64,000 nt of DNA from JAHDCJ01 sp039028895 (GTDB lineage Bacteria > Bacteroidota > Bacteroidia > Chitinophagales > Saprospiraceae): the NCBI GenBank assembly GCA_039028895.1, contig JBCCHF010000029.1, forward strand, positions 21,010 through 85,009. Direction: 5' to 3'. The position numbers were made by a program, and so were the translations under genes. Shown here piece after piece: positions 54,049 through 62,368 of the stretch (the first letter of the stretch is position 1; every line of letters starts with the position of its first letter). The notes beneath the pieces were generated by a model, which made no database searches, was not told where the DNA came from, and saw only the letters and a program-made list of their open reading frames with translations.

Positions 54049-56304
54049 ATGAGAATATTTACGACAATCATTTTATCCTTCTTTTTCCTGTTATGCGCTC
54101 CAATTTCAAAAGCTCAAGAAATCTTTGTCCTGACACCGAATGCCTGGAAGGAGTATTCACAAGGGGTCGATTACAACCATACCGAAGAATGGCTAGCAAC
54201 CAAAGGGTATGAGTATTTCATTTATTCTGGCTCTTGGACTCCGAAGCAAGGAGAGAACTATTGGTTGTATTACAGATATCTCGGCTTGAGAGTTTGGTTC
54301 CTGGTTGACCAAGGAAATCAGATGAAAGCTCTTAGAGAATTCAAAAGCCACATTCTCACAGTTCCTGAAGTAATGGCTCTCCAGCAAGATCTGATCTTCA
54401 TCCAACCAGTCCACTTCCCCTCTGGCAAAACTCTGCATCCCGTTGATGTTATGTACGAGATTGGAATAACATCAGAACCTAAAAACCAAACTAAAGTTTG
54501 GAAGCCTGATCAGCAAGAAGAATTTAAGCCGCTTGCTGAAAAACTTCTTTCGTCACTTACAAGCGGAATAAAGAGCAAAGACCCCGAAAGTGAAGCAAAC
54601 TATTACCAGGGTGAGATTGACAAATGGTCTAATATTTACTTCAACGAAGTACCTATTCCAACCGACCTTCAAAGAAAGTTTAATCAACTCAAAAATCAAT
54701 TCGGTGATCCAGGTAATGGGTTCACAAAAAACGATGGATTTCATAAAAATGATAAAAGAGGTAAAAAAGGAGATGGCCATAGTGATGGAACCAACACAGA
54801 TGGAACCAACACAGATGGAACCAACACAGATGGAACCAATACAGATGGAACCAATACGGGTAGAACCGGAAGCAGAGGAAGTGAAGGAATTTGGGACCTA
54901 GGGTTACCAATCAAGGCCAATTTCTCAAAGTGGTTCCAACTCCTTTTCAGAGAACTTGTAAGATACCTACAGATAGAGGAATTGACCAAAAAAGCCCTGC
55001 TGGTTGCATACATGATCGCCCCAGAACTGATCGAAAACTGTGCAGAATTTTTCAGCAAAGTTCAACAACTGATGAGCATCCGAGAGCTCGATAAGTTCCT
55101 GGACGTTGCTGCAGAGATCTATATGAATCTTGACAAATATCTTGGATATCTCCGGCAGGCTCATGACCTGTTGACCAGCCAAGCGCTTCAGGATATAGTT
55201 GACCAACTGGATTGGGAAAACATTGATCTGGACGACATTGTCAATGCCGCTGAAAAGATTAAACTAGATGACATCCTCAATGCTGCAGACAAGTTCGGCC
55301 TACCTCCAGAAGCGATAAAAGCATTCGAATTCCTTGACCAAACGATTGGAGCGGGAGAATTTACCCTGGGTTCCCTTTCAAATATGACGAAAGAACAACT
55401 TAGGCAAGGTTTTACCAATGCCATGAAAACAGTTGTTGTGGATCAGTTCAACCAGAGGATAGGAAGCAAATATGGGCTCGATTTCAATGGTTTTTGGGAC
55501 TGTGTAGAACAGAAAAAATGTGAGGACTGGCTTAAACGACAAGGCACCTCACTCGCTACCAGATATTTACCTAGGACTGTTTCAGTTGCTGTGCCTCATC
55601 TGTTGAATGGCAATTACGAGCAAGCTGCAAAACAAAGTATTATCCATGGATTGGGGAAAGTCCCTCATCTCAATAAAGTTGATATCGAGGGATTATATGA
55701 TAACCTGAAATCAGGTAATTATGAGGAAGCTGTCCGTGGTCTTGCAGACTCGTACTTTCCGGGTTTTAGCGAATATGAGCAACTCGTGAGGGATGTTTTG
55801 GCTGGAAAACCGGTAGACCGGATTGTAGCTAAAAAGGCAATTAGTTCATTCTTGAAAAAAGCAGGCGCTAACGAAGTTGCCGAATATTTCTCAGAGTACG
55901 GTTTAGAGTTCTATGAATTGGTTACCCAGCACAACCTAAAGATTGATATATCACTTGCCCTTCAAAAAATGGACTTATCTCAGCTTGAAATTGAGCAAGT
56001 CATTGAAGAGGGTGCAAAAGCCTGGACAAGAGTATTGCTAGATCAGATGGCGAAAACGAATGGATTCAGCGATCCGGCAGCCAGAGAGGCTTTGTTAGCT
56101 GGCCAGGTAACAAATGCAATAGAGTTACAAATGAATGCAGGTTATGCCGGATCTATTGATTATAAAAGCCTGGTTTCACAGTTAATACAACATTCGACCA
56201 ATCGCCTTCTGCTACTCAGAGCCTTACATCAGTTGTCAAAAGATGAGATTCCTCTAACCAGGGATGAACTAGAATACAAATTGATTAACTACCGATTGAG
56301 GTAA
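54049..56304 (+). CDS. Exported protein with DGTNT repeats, unknown family
   Basis: The 751-residue protein has a signal peptide (to about ISKAQ, residue 23). An N-terminal domain of about 210 residues is rich in Trp and Tyr (FIYSGSWTPKQGENYWLYY). A low-complexity hinge follows with five DGTNT units (about 246-270) and a Gly/Arg/Ser stretch, then a long helical region (285-751) of Asp/Leu-rich amphipathic helices (DLDDIVNAAEKIKLDDILNAADK). No catalytic motif is visible. It is 15 bases upstream of the next exported gene and part of the operon with the MotA/ExbB-like channel. It might be a structural part of an envelope assembly. Confidence 0.7.
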   Translation: MRIFTTIILSFFFLLCAPISKAQEIFVLTPNAWKEYSQGVDYNHTEEWLATKGYEYFIYSGSWTPKQGENYWLYYRYLGLRVWFLVDQGNQMKALREFKSHILTVPEVMALQQDLIFIQPVHFPSGKTLHPVDVMYEIGITSEPKNQTKVWKPDQQEEFKPLAEKLLSSLTSGIKSKDPESEANYYQGEIDKWSNIYFNEVPIPTDLQRKFNQLKNQFGDPGNGFTKNDGFHKNDKRGKKGDGHSDGTNTDGTNTDGTNTDGTNTDGTNTGRTGSRGSEGIWDLGLPIKANFSKWFQLLFRELVRYLQIEELTKKALLVAYMIAPELIENCAEFFSKVQQLMSIRELDKFLDVAAEIYMNLDKYLGYLRQAHDLLTSQALQDIVDQLDWENIDLDDIVNAAEKIKLDDILNAADKFGLPPEAIKAFEFLDQTIGAGEFTLGSLSNMTKEQLRQGFTNAMKTVVVDQFNQRIGSKYGLDFNGFWDCVEQKKCEDWLKRQGTSLATRYLPRTVSVAVPHLLNGNYEQAAKQSIIHGLGKVPHLNKVDIEGLYDNLKSGNYEEAVRGLADSYFPGFSEYEQLVRDVLAGKPVDRIVAKKAISSFLKKAGANEVAEYFSEYGLEFYELVTQHNLKIDISLALQKMDLSQLEIEQVIEEGAKAWTRVLLDQMAKTNGFSDPAAREALLAGQVTNAIELQMNAGYAGSIDYKSLVSQLIQHSTNRLLLLRALHQLSKDEIPLTRDELEYKLINYRLR
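54784..54858 (+). repeat. Five tandem 15-bp units encoding DGTNT
   Basis: The unit GATGGAACCAACACA is repeated five times with C/T changes in the last copies. As each unit is 15 bp, gain or loss of copies keeps the frame, so the hinge length could vary between strains. Confidence 0.85.
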
Positions 56305-56319
56305 TAATATTCCAACACG

Positions 56320-59247
56320 ATGAAAAAATTAAATCTCATAATAATTCTATTTGTTGGAACGCTTTTCGGTGCTGTAATAGCCCAGAAAGTCAACTTACTC
56401 CAACAGCCTGGAAATCAATCTCCTGATAAGAATGTTTACACGACCCTCTCAGATCCTTGCTCAGAAAATGTATTGTACCTTGCTGCTGACCAAAAGGGAA
56501 AAGGAGAAATCACCCAGATTGAGTTTGAAGAAATAATTCAAAAACATCAGGAATACAAAAGGCAAAATTGTCTTGAATCCGTCGCCCAACCTGTTGACCC
56601 ATGTGACGAAATCAATCTTTCAAATGGAGGCCGGATTGGCAAATCACATAAATTGTGCGGACCTGGCAATGTGTCCCAGCCGCTGGAAAACGAAGTTACC
56701 CCTGTGGGAGGCAACCCGAAATTATCGAAAGACTATCAATGGCAGAAACAAGTGAAAGGAGGAGGATGGACTATCATTGCCGGTGCTAATTCTAAGTCTT
56801 ACAGTCCTGGAGTCCTTCGGGAAACCACTACATATAGAAGGTTGGCCCGAAAGGGAGACTGCGACTTCATCCCGTCAAATGAAGTCAAAGTGAAGGTCGG
56901 CAACACAGCAGTAGCAAAAATCAGTGCATCTAAACTTGAGGTTAAGATTGGTGAAAAAGTAGATCTTTCCTCTCCTAAAGCAGCAGGATTCCTTGCCAGG
57001 CATAAATATGACTGGTCCACTAACGATGGAAGCCCTCACACTTCTAAGTCCAGGGAATTCTCTGTAAGCTGGAACACTGGTGGCCTTAAAGAGATAATCT
57101 TATCTGTTCGGAGGAAAGATTGTATCTCTACCGACACGATCATAATCAAAGTAATAGGTCATAAAACTACACCACAGCCAATTGAGCGGAAAGAAAAGCC
57201 TGAAGTACCTGAAAAACCTGAAATCGAAAAACAGAAGGAGGTTGAAAAGGACTCTGTAATTGCAATCGCAACTCCTTCACCAAGCCCTGACAGCTCTTCA
57301 AAAGTTGAGGTTCCTACCCCGAAAAGGCATGTAAAAATGGAAGGAGGCCCATGTGACACTTGTTGTACGAAATTCTCTGTGTTTGCAGATACAGCTGTTG
57401 AATCTCAACTTTCTATAAAGAAACAACAAAATACACGGCAAAACAGTGAATGTGTCAGAATTGGCAGCCCCCAAATTCTTATGAGCCATCCTATTGAAAA
57501 TAGTGAGATGCAAGGAAAAGATACCACCCTAATGTTTGACCTTGTCCCAGCTTTTCTAACAGGTGAATACAGGGATAATATGTACGTGCCATTTGTGTAT
57601 GAAAAGCTGCGGTATTTTGAATGGCGCGAGGGTGAGATTAAGTGCAACTATGCACAAATGCAGATTCCTCCTCCTGGTTTTAGTTGTAGTAACCACCCTG
57701 TGGACCCAAAGCCTGGGATATGTGGGAAACTTAATGGTGTAATTGCGAACCTAAAAAATTTCCCTGGCGACTGTTCCTTTTTTGTGCTCTTTCCGAGCCG
57801 GAGTTCAAATAAAGTTTTTGGTATCACCAAAGACACCATCAAGGTTGTACCTAACCTCTCATCTTCTCTCTTTCACTTCCCGAATAAGGATTTAAAATTT
57901 CCCCAAGGTTTGAGTGAAGACGATCATGCAAACATGATAGGGCATTTGCTATATCGTTTAGCCGTCTTTTTGGGGTATGACAGTGAAGCAAAAATCCTGC
58001 AGCAACCAAAAGGGAGTAGCCTGTTTTTCACTGTCGCAGGAAAAGTTAACAATCGTGGCGCTTACCTGATCAGTTTCGGATTTGACAGGGCCGGAAATTA
58101 CCGGGAATACACACCTGTAAAAATGGTTGATGGTTCCAAGTTATCTCAGGCATTAACAAAAAGTCTGGTGTCAAATAGAACACAGATCAGTCGCCTCATG
58201 GAGATGGTCTATGGGTGGCAAAATACAGGAGCACAAAAATACATCGAGGCCGCCTTACCTGGAACTTCAGCAATGGCCCCGCTAAAGGCTTTAGGCAGCC
58301 CTACAAACAAGGATAAATACCCGCCTCACTTGCTTTCTTCATTAAGAAGAGGAAGGCCTGTTAAGCTTTTAGTTAACAACGGCAGCAACTATCAGGTAAT
58401 GCTACCTGACGGCTCAATTCAGGACACATGGTTGGGGCGTCAACTCACTGGTCATCAGAACAATTGGCTCTACTATTTGGCCATTGCTGATAACAAACTC
58501 CAAGTATTAAACGATTCCCCTTCGCAAAATAGCTTTGTTTTTTTCTTCAGGAATAGCACAGAAGCACTATGGTCGTGGGTTACCACTGGAAAGGTTCCTA
58601 AAGAAAAAAAGCTCCTTGACGGTATGCAAAGCTTCCTGCTTGCTGACCAAAAAGTGGAAAATTACATAAGGAACTTAAAGGCAAATCCTATGCCATCAGA
58701 AAGGGCTTTTTGGTTGGACCAGGCAAGTTCAAACTCCAAAATTTCGCCGCTGGACTACTTTAAAGCACAAGCTCGGGCTGACGAAGTCTTTATGTTCGGG
58801 AAAGGGGATGTGAAAAAGATGTACCGTTTAGGAGAGGGTCTTAACCCAACCCATTCCATCAGTATTTATGGAGTCGGTGTAACATGGAAAATATGGAGGG
58901 AGCTTAAACCTAAATATCAGTCCTGGCGAAAGGCTTTTGTTAATGATTTGGCTTATTCCCGTGGTTCAAGCCTGGAGGCCTGGTATGCGAAGTCCAGGTT
59001 TGGCACCTCAAGAAAAAGTCAATACACTACTAAAGTTGGTGTCTACCTGCCGAAAAGAGCTTTCCGAAACCTTTCTCTTGCAGCTGTAAGAAAAAATATT
59101 TCAGATGACGGTATCATCTACCGGAGGGATTCGTCCCCATCGCAAGCAAATCTGTTTAAAAGTTGGTTGACAGAAGATTGGAAAGCTCTAAATCTGTGGA
59201 GAGCTAATCCACTCGGATACCTGGAAAGAGTGCAAATGGGCATTTAA
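56320..59247 (+). CDS. Large exported protein with PKD-like domain, unknown family
   Basis: The 975-residue protein has a signal peptide (to about AVIAQ, residue 21), a Cys-paired N-terminal part with VDPCDEINLS, and a PKD/Ig-like fold at about 195-280 (KLEVKIGEKVDLS, YDWSTNDG, FSVSWNTGG). A Pro/Glu/Lys linker (285-320) is followed by a long mixed C-terminal region with a possible helical domain (YFKAQARADEVF). Some features recall PKD-containing adhesins, but no type IX sorting domain follows, so it is likely periplasmic or anchored through a partner. It directly precedes the proton-channel genes (41 bases). Confidence 0.7.
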   Translation: MKKLNLIIILFVGTLFGAVIAQKVNLLQQPGNQSPDKNVYTTLSDPCSENVLYLAADQKGKGEITQIEFEEIIQKHQEYKRQNCLESVAQPVDPCDEINLSNGGRIGKSHKLCGPGNVSQPLENEVTPVGGNPKLSKDYQWQKQVKGGGWTIIAGANSKSYSPGVLRETTTYRRLARKGDCDFIPSNEVKVKVGNTAVAKISASKLEVKIGEKVDLSSPKAAGFLARHKYDWSTNDGSPHTSKSREFSVSWNTGGLKEIILSVRRKDCISTDTIIIKVIGHKTTPQPIERKEKPEVPEKPEIEKQKEVEKDSVIAIATPSPSPDSSSKVEVPTPKRHVKMEGGPCDTCCTKFSVFADTAVESQLSIKKQQNTRQNSECVRIGSPQILMSHPIENSEMQGKDTTLMFDLVPAFLTGEYRDNMYVPFVYEKLRYFEWREGEIKCNYAQMQIPPPGFSCSNHPVDPKPGICGKLNGVIANLKNFPGDCSFFVLFPSRSSNKVFGITKDTIKVVPNLSSSLFHFPNKDLKFPQGLSEDDHANMIGHLLYRLAVFLGYDSEAKILQQPKGSSLFFTVAGKVNNRGAYLISFGFDRAGNYREYTPVKMVDGSKLSQALTKSLVSNRTQISRLMEMVYGWQNTGAQKYIEAALPGTSAMAPLKALGSPTNKDKYPPHLLSSLRRGRPVKLLVNNGSNYQVMLPDGSIQDTWLGRQLTGHQNNWLYYLAIADNKLQVLNDSPSQNSFVFFFRNSTEALWSWVTTGKVPKEKKLLDGMQSFLLADQKVENYIRNLKANPMPSERAFWLDQASSNSKISPLDYFKAQARADEVFMFGKGDVKKMYRLGEGLNPTHSISIYGVGVTWKIWRELKPKYQSWRKAFVNDLAYSRGSSLEAWYAKSRFGTSRKSQYTTKVGVYLPKRAFRNLSLAAVRKNISDDGIIYRRDSSPSQANLFKSWLTEDWKALNLWRANPLGYLERVQMGI

Positions 59248-59288
59248 GGGGTTTCTTTAACTATTAATTCATATTAAAAAATTATCAT

Positions 59289-60578
59289 ATGAGAATTTTA
59301 ACTTCAAGAATTATCCTCTGGTTGTTCAATGATCAGAGAACTCGAAACAAAGGCCGCATTCCATTAGGGTTCCATCCAAAAGCCATTTGGTTCTCAGCCA
59401 TCCTGGCGCTTATCGTTGGTGTTGTCGCAGGAAACATCTTCTTGCATGCATGTTTTTTCCAATCAAATAGATCAATAAAGCAACTCAAAATCAATTTTCC
59501 GACAACTGTCAAAACCACCAGTGATAAACTGGGTGTTTTACTACATCATTTCAAGCAACAAGTAAACCGGACAGGTACGAGCCAAGACAGCGAACTGAAC
59601 AGGCTACTCACATCTGACTATATCGAATTTGAATCTGCTGTTAACTTTATCAGCTCAATTAATAAGTCTGGCTATTCTAAGAAACAGATTATCGGACACA
59701 TTCATGGCCGTCCCAAAGGATTCCCTTTCACAATCCTTTATAAGCAAAAAATTCCTGCTTTGCTTAGAGGTTACGGGCTTACCCAGCCTGACCCAAATGC
59801 TAATAAATTAGGGAAAGATGCTCTAAACTATCGGTTGGCGTGGGCATTGATGAGCGAGTTTCGGCAAAAACACAAAAATCTGTCAGGTTTAAATGTGCCA
59901 TATTGGTTCCTCACGGCTTTCGCAGGGCACCTACAATGGGTTATCTTTTTTGTCGCCATCTGCTGTTTTATTTTGCTTCAAATGAAGAAAGCCTGGGCAG
60001 ATATGCAAAGGCAGTTGATCTTGCACGGCACCTTTCCTGGATTCCCTAATGAAAACCTTTGGAATATCGACAATGTAAAGGACGACGAGTTTCCTTTTTT
60101 CACACGACTGAGTCGCCAGTACAATGGCCTTTTGCTTCCAGTACTAATGATCCAGAAAGTCTTAAAAACGTCGAGAGAGAAAGATAAACCCTTATTTGAA
60201 GCATTTCTGGAAGAGGAGATAGCATTGTTGAAAGAGAAAAGCTATGACAGTTATGCACTCATCAACACCCAATATGAGAGCTGTCCTGCATTTGGGTTTA
60301 TAGGTACGATTATCGGTGCCACCCTTGCCTTTGGGCATGCTTCCGGAGTGCTAAACGCCGCTGATCCTCAAGCGATGGAAGAGGAAATGAATGTATTAAC
60401 AGGAGATCTTTCGCTCAGTTTTTTCACCACGCTCACAGGGCTGATAGCCGCCCTTCTGCTTTCTTTTATGATTTCAAAGGTCAAAACTCAGGAGGCAGAA
60501 TTGTTCATCCTTCTGGAACAAAAATGTACCAGGGAGCTTAAGCGATTTTGGAAGGACAAAAAAAAGTATAGCTCATGA
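59289..60578 (+). CDS. MotA/TolQ/ExbB-like proton channel protein
   Basis: The 429-residue membrane protein has four helices: 1 at about 32-52, then an extracytoplasmic domain of about 150 residues, 2 at about 208-231, a cytoplasmic part, 3 at about 333-350 and 4 at about 376-398. Helices 3 and 4 carry the MotA/ExbB signature: CPAFGFIGTIIGATLAFG, and SFFTTLTGLIAALLLSF with the conserved Thr pair. In this superfamily five such subunits surround two Asp-bearing ExbD/MotB helices and turn proton flow into rotation or work. The large domain between helices 1 and 2 is unusual. The next two genes encode the likely Asp-bearing partners; the stop overlaps the next start (ATGA). Confidence 0.8.
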   Translation: MRILTSRIILWLFNDQRTRNKGRIPLGFHPKAIWFSAILALIVGVVAGNIFLHACFFQSNRSIKQLKINFPTTVKTTSDKLGVLLHHFKQQVNRTGTSQDSELNRLLTSDYIEFESAVNFISSINKSGYSKKQIIGHIHGRPKGFPFTILYKQKIPALLRGYGLTQPDPNANKLGKDALNYRLAWALMSEFRQKHKNLSGLNVPYWFLTAFAGHLQWVIFFVAICCFILLQMKKAWADMQRQLILHGTFPGFPNENLWNIDNVKDDEFPFFTRLSRQYNGLLLPVLMIQKVLKTSREKDKPLFEAFLEEEIALLKEKSYDSYALINTQYESCPAFGFIGTIIGATLAFGHASGVLNAADPQAMEEEMNVLTGDLSLSFFTTLTGLIAALLLSFMISKVKTQEAELFILLEQKCTRELKRFWKDKKKYSS

Positions 60579-61126
60579 ATGACAACAATCAAAAGAGTAT
60601 GCTTGACGTGGAAACCAATTTACTGGCAGGCATATTTATCCTGCTGGTTTTGGTAGCCATAAAGGTTGGCACAGGAGGGAACTTCGATATCGACCAAGAC
60701 ATTGGTGGTGGCAACAAGAGCGATATCCCATATAAAGTGTATCCAGAGCGCCCTAAAGACTCCAGAATTGCACATGTATACATTGAATTGACTGGTGCAG
60801 TTAATACTCAGGGAATAAAGCTTGCATTGCAAGGTTCAACCTCGAGCGAAAGATCATGTTCTTTATCATTTGCTCCTTTTCACAGTATTTCGACCTGGGT
60901 AGCAACTCGAAAAACACATATGGTGGGAAATTGGCAAATAGTGGTATTAAATCCTCCTCCTGTATCCCAAAAGGTATTTGTGAAAATCAATGTATTTCTA
61001 GGTAGTAGACACAGTTGTAGCGTGCAGTTTCAATTGACAAGAGGGTCTTCCATGCTTATTAATTTTCATGAATATGGAAATGATTCACCAACAATAACAT
61101 TTGGAAACAATGAAAACTGTTTATAG
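60575..61126 (+). CDS. ExbD/MotB-like single-pass subunit A
   Basis: The 183-residue protein has a short cytoplasmic N-terminus, then MLDVETNLLAGIFILLVLVAIKV (about 9-31) where Asp11 sits at the start of the only membrane helix, as in ExbD/TolR/MotB. The periplasmic domain (about 50-183) is beta-rich with Cys pairs, and has no OmpA-like peptidoglycan-binding sequence. It shares the signature MLD-x3-N-x2-AGI with the following gene's protein, though the rest differs. Its start overlaps the channel gene by four bases. It probably supplies one of the proton-carrying Asp residues. Confidence 0.7.
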   Translation: MNDNNQKSMLDVETNLLAGIFILLVLVAIKVGTGGNFDIDQDIGGGNKSDIPYKVYPERPKDSRIAHVYIELTGAVNTQGIKLALQGSTSSERSCSLSFAPFHSISTWVATRKTHMVGNWQIVVLNPPPVSQKVFVKINVFLGSRHSCSVQFQLTRGSSMLINFHEYGNDSPTITFGNNENCL

Positions 61127-61739
61127 AAGAAACAATACCCGAAGTAGTACCCTAACGCTAGCAATGCTGGACATCATCAGTAATGCTATGGCGGGGATCG
61201 CCGTCCTGTTTTTTCTTCATGTTGCTTTGCAACTTCAAACCCCGCCCCCAACACCTGTTAGAGGACGAGCAGTATTTGAGATAGAGTTGAAGGTAACACC
61301 AGGCGCATACGAGCCGTCTGTATTCCTTTTGTATAAAAATGAAAAACGGCCTGTAGATGATTATCTAGCCTATGGAGGTGGGTATGATGGTGACCTTGAA
61401 ATCGATAAAGCTGAAACCTCTTTTGAGTTTACAGAGGATACTGCATCCATGATAGGTTTTGAAAGGCTTCTTGTCAGGGATACTGATAATCCCCTTAAAT
61501 GGACTGTTCACTTAATGGACCCACTAGAGGGAACGTACTCGATAGGAATGATATATGTTGATCATGAAAAATTTTACAGAGAACCTACCCCTGCAAAGAT
61601 AAAATTGGAGTCATATTTTGAATTTTCTGAGGGTGATGAAGTTTACCAATCCAAGGAAGTTACAAGAGATGTAATGAGTCCAACAGTTTATCATCGATTT
61701 GAAGTGGAAATAACTGAAACAGGACTTCAGTTGCAATAA
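61110..61739 (+). CDS. ExbD/MotB-like single-pass subunit B
   Basis: The 209-residue protein has a basic N-terminus, then LAMLDIISNAMAGIAVLFFLHVAL (about 18-41), again with Asp21 at the start of the membrane helix and the same MLD-x3-N-x2-AGI signature as subunit A. The periplasmic part is acidic and beta-rich (EIELKVTPGAYEPSVFLLY, GGGYDGDLEIDK), without an OmpA-type domain. I chose the ATG at 61110; the earlier TTG at 61101 is less likely. It overlaps the previous gene by 17 bases. A channel with two different Asp subunits suggests a heterodimeric stalk rather than the usual homodimer. Confidence 0.7.
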   Translation: MKTVYRRNNTRSSTLTLAMLDIISNAMAGIAVLFFLHVALQLQTPPPTPVRGRAVFEIELKVTPGAYEPSVFLLYKNEKRPVDDYLAYGGGYDGDLEIDKAETSFEFTEDTASMIGFERLLVRDTDNPLKWTVHLMDPLEGTYSIGMIYVDHEKFYREPTPAKIKLESYFEFSEGDEVYQSKEVTRDVMSPTVYHRFEVEITETGLQLQ

Positions 61740-61768
61740 CACACAAATAAATTAAAAAAAATAAAACA

Positions 61769-62359
61769 ATGGAAAACTCAAAGGAATTTAACACGGCTCT
61801 AAAAAAATTAAACAGAGAAAAGGCGTTCATCCTATCCGGTGATCCTGATCTCGAATCAAGGGAAAACGAAAATCTTTATAATGAGTTGATAAATGCCTTC
61901 ACCCAAAAGTGGCCTGGTTATCAAGTTACGGACCAGCAATCAGCTTCTATTTCAATTGAAAAAGCCGAACCTCAGACAAAGCCCATTCAGCCGAGGACTC
62001 GAATTTCAGTGGCTGGGCTTTTTAATAAAGGTTTCCGATTCTTCACAACCACGCTCTTATCCTTTATTAAATTGATTTTTAAGGTTCTCTTTTCTCCTTT
62101 CACATTGATAATTTACCTTACTCAAAAGATTTCGAAAGTATTCAAAAATCGACGTAGAAGTCAATATACGAATAGGGTTCCGCAGAAAACAAGGGAATTA
62201 AACAATTCTAAAGTTTCTGAAAAAAAGAAGAAATCTAAAAAGGAAGATTCGGAAGAAATTGACACCAAATACAACGCTGAAAAAGAACACCTTCAAGGTC
62301 AGATAATAGCATTAGAAAGGAGAGTAAAATCATTAGAGGAAATCGTCAAAAATAAGTAG
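61769..62359 (+). CDS. Coiled-coil membrane-associated protein
   Basis: The 196-residue protein has a hydrophobic stretch (about 88-118, FFTTTLLSFIKLIFKVLFSPFTLIIYL) flanked by basic residues, suggesting a re-entrant or membrane-surface helix. A Lys/Glu-rich linker and a C-terminal coiled coil follow (AEKEHLQGQIIALERRVKSLEEIV). It is the last gene of the operon and stands 29 bases after subunit B. It may link the channel to a cytoplasmic partner, which is inference. Confidence 0.6.
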   Translation: MENSKEFNTALKKLNREKAFILSGDPDLESRENENLYNELINAFTQKWPGYQVTDQQSASISIEKAEPQTKPIQPRTRISVAGLFNKGFRFFTTTLLSFIKLIFKVLFSPFTLIIYLTQKISKVFKNRRRSQYTNRVPQKTRELNNSKVSEKKKKSKKEDSEEIDTKYNAEKEHLQGQIIALERRVKSLEEIVKNK

Positions 62360-62368
62360 CCGTCAGTA

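Noticed and set aside
54784..54858. Possible CRISPR array
   Set aside because: The 15-bp units are contiguous without spacers and encode an in-frame peptide repeat.
54741..55058. Antisense frame with Leu/Val/Pro/Ser repeats
   Set aside because: It is the reverse reading of the DGTNT repeat in a certain + strand gene.
59289..61739. Canonical Zorya system
   Set aside because: The channel lacks the long ZorA tail, the Asp subunits lack an OmpA-like domain, and no ZorC, ZorD or ZorE-like gene follows.
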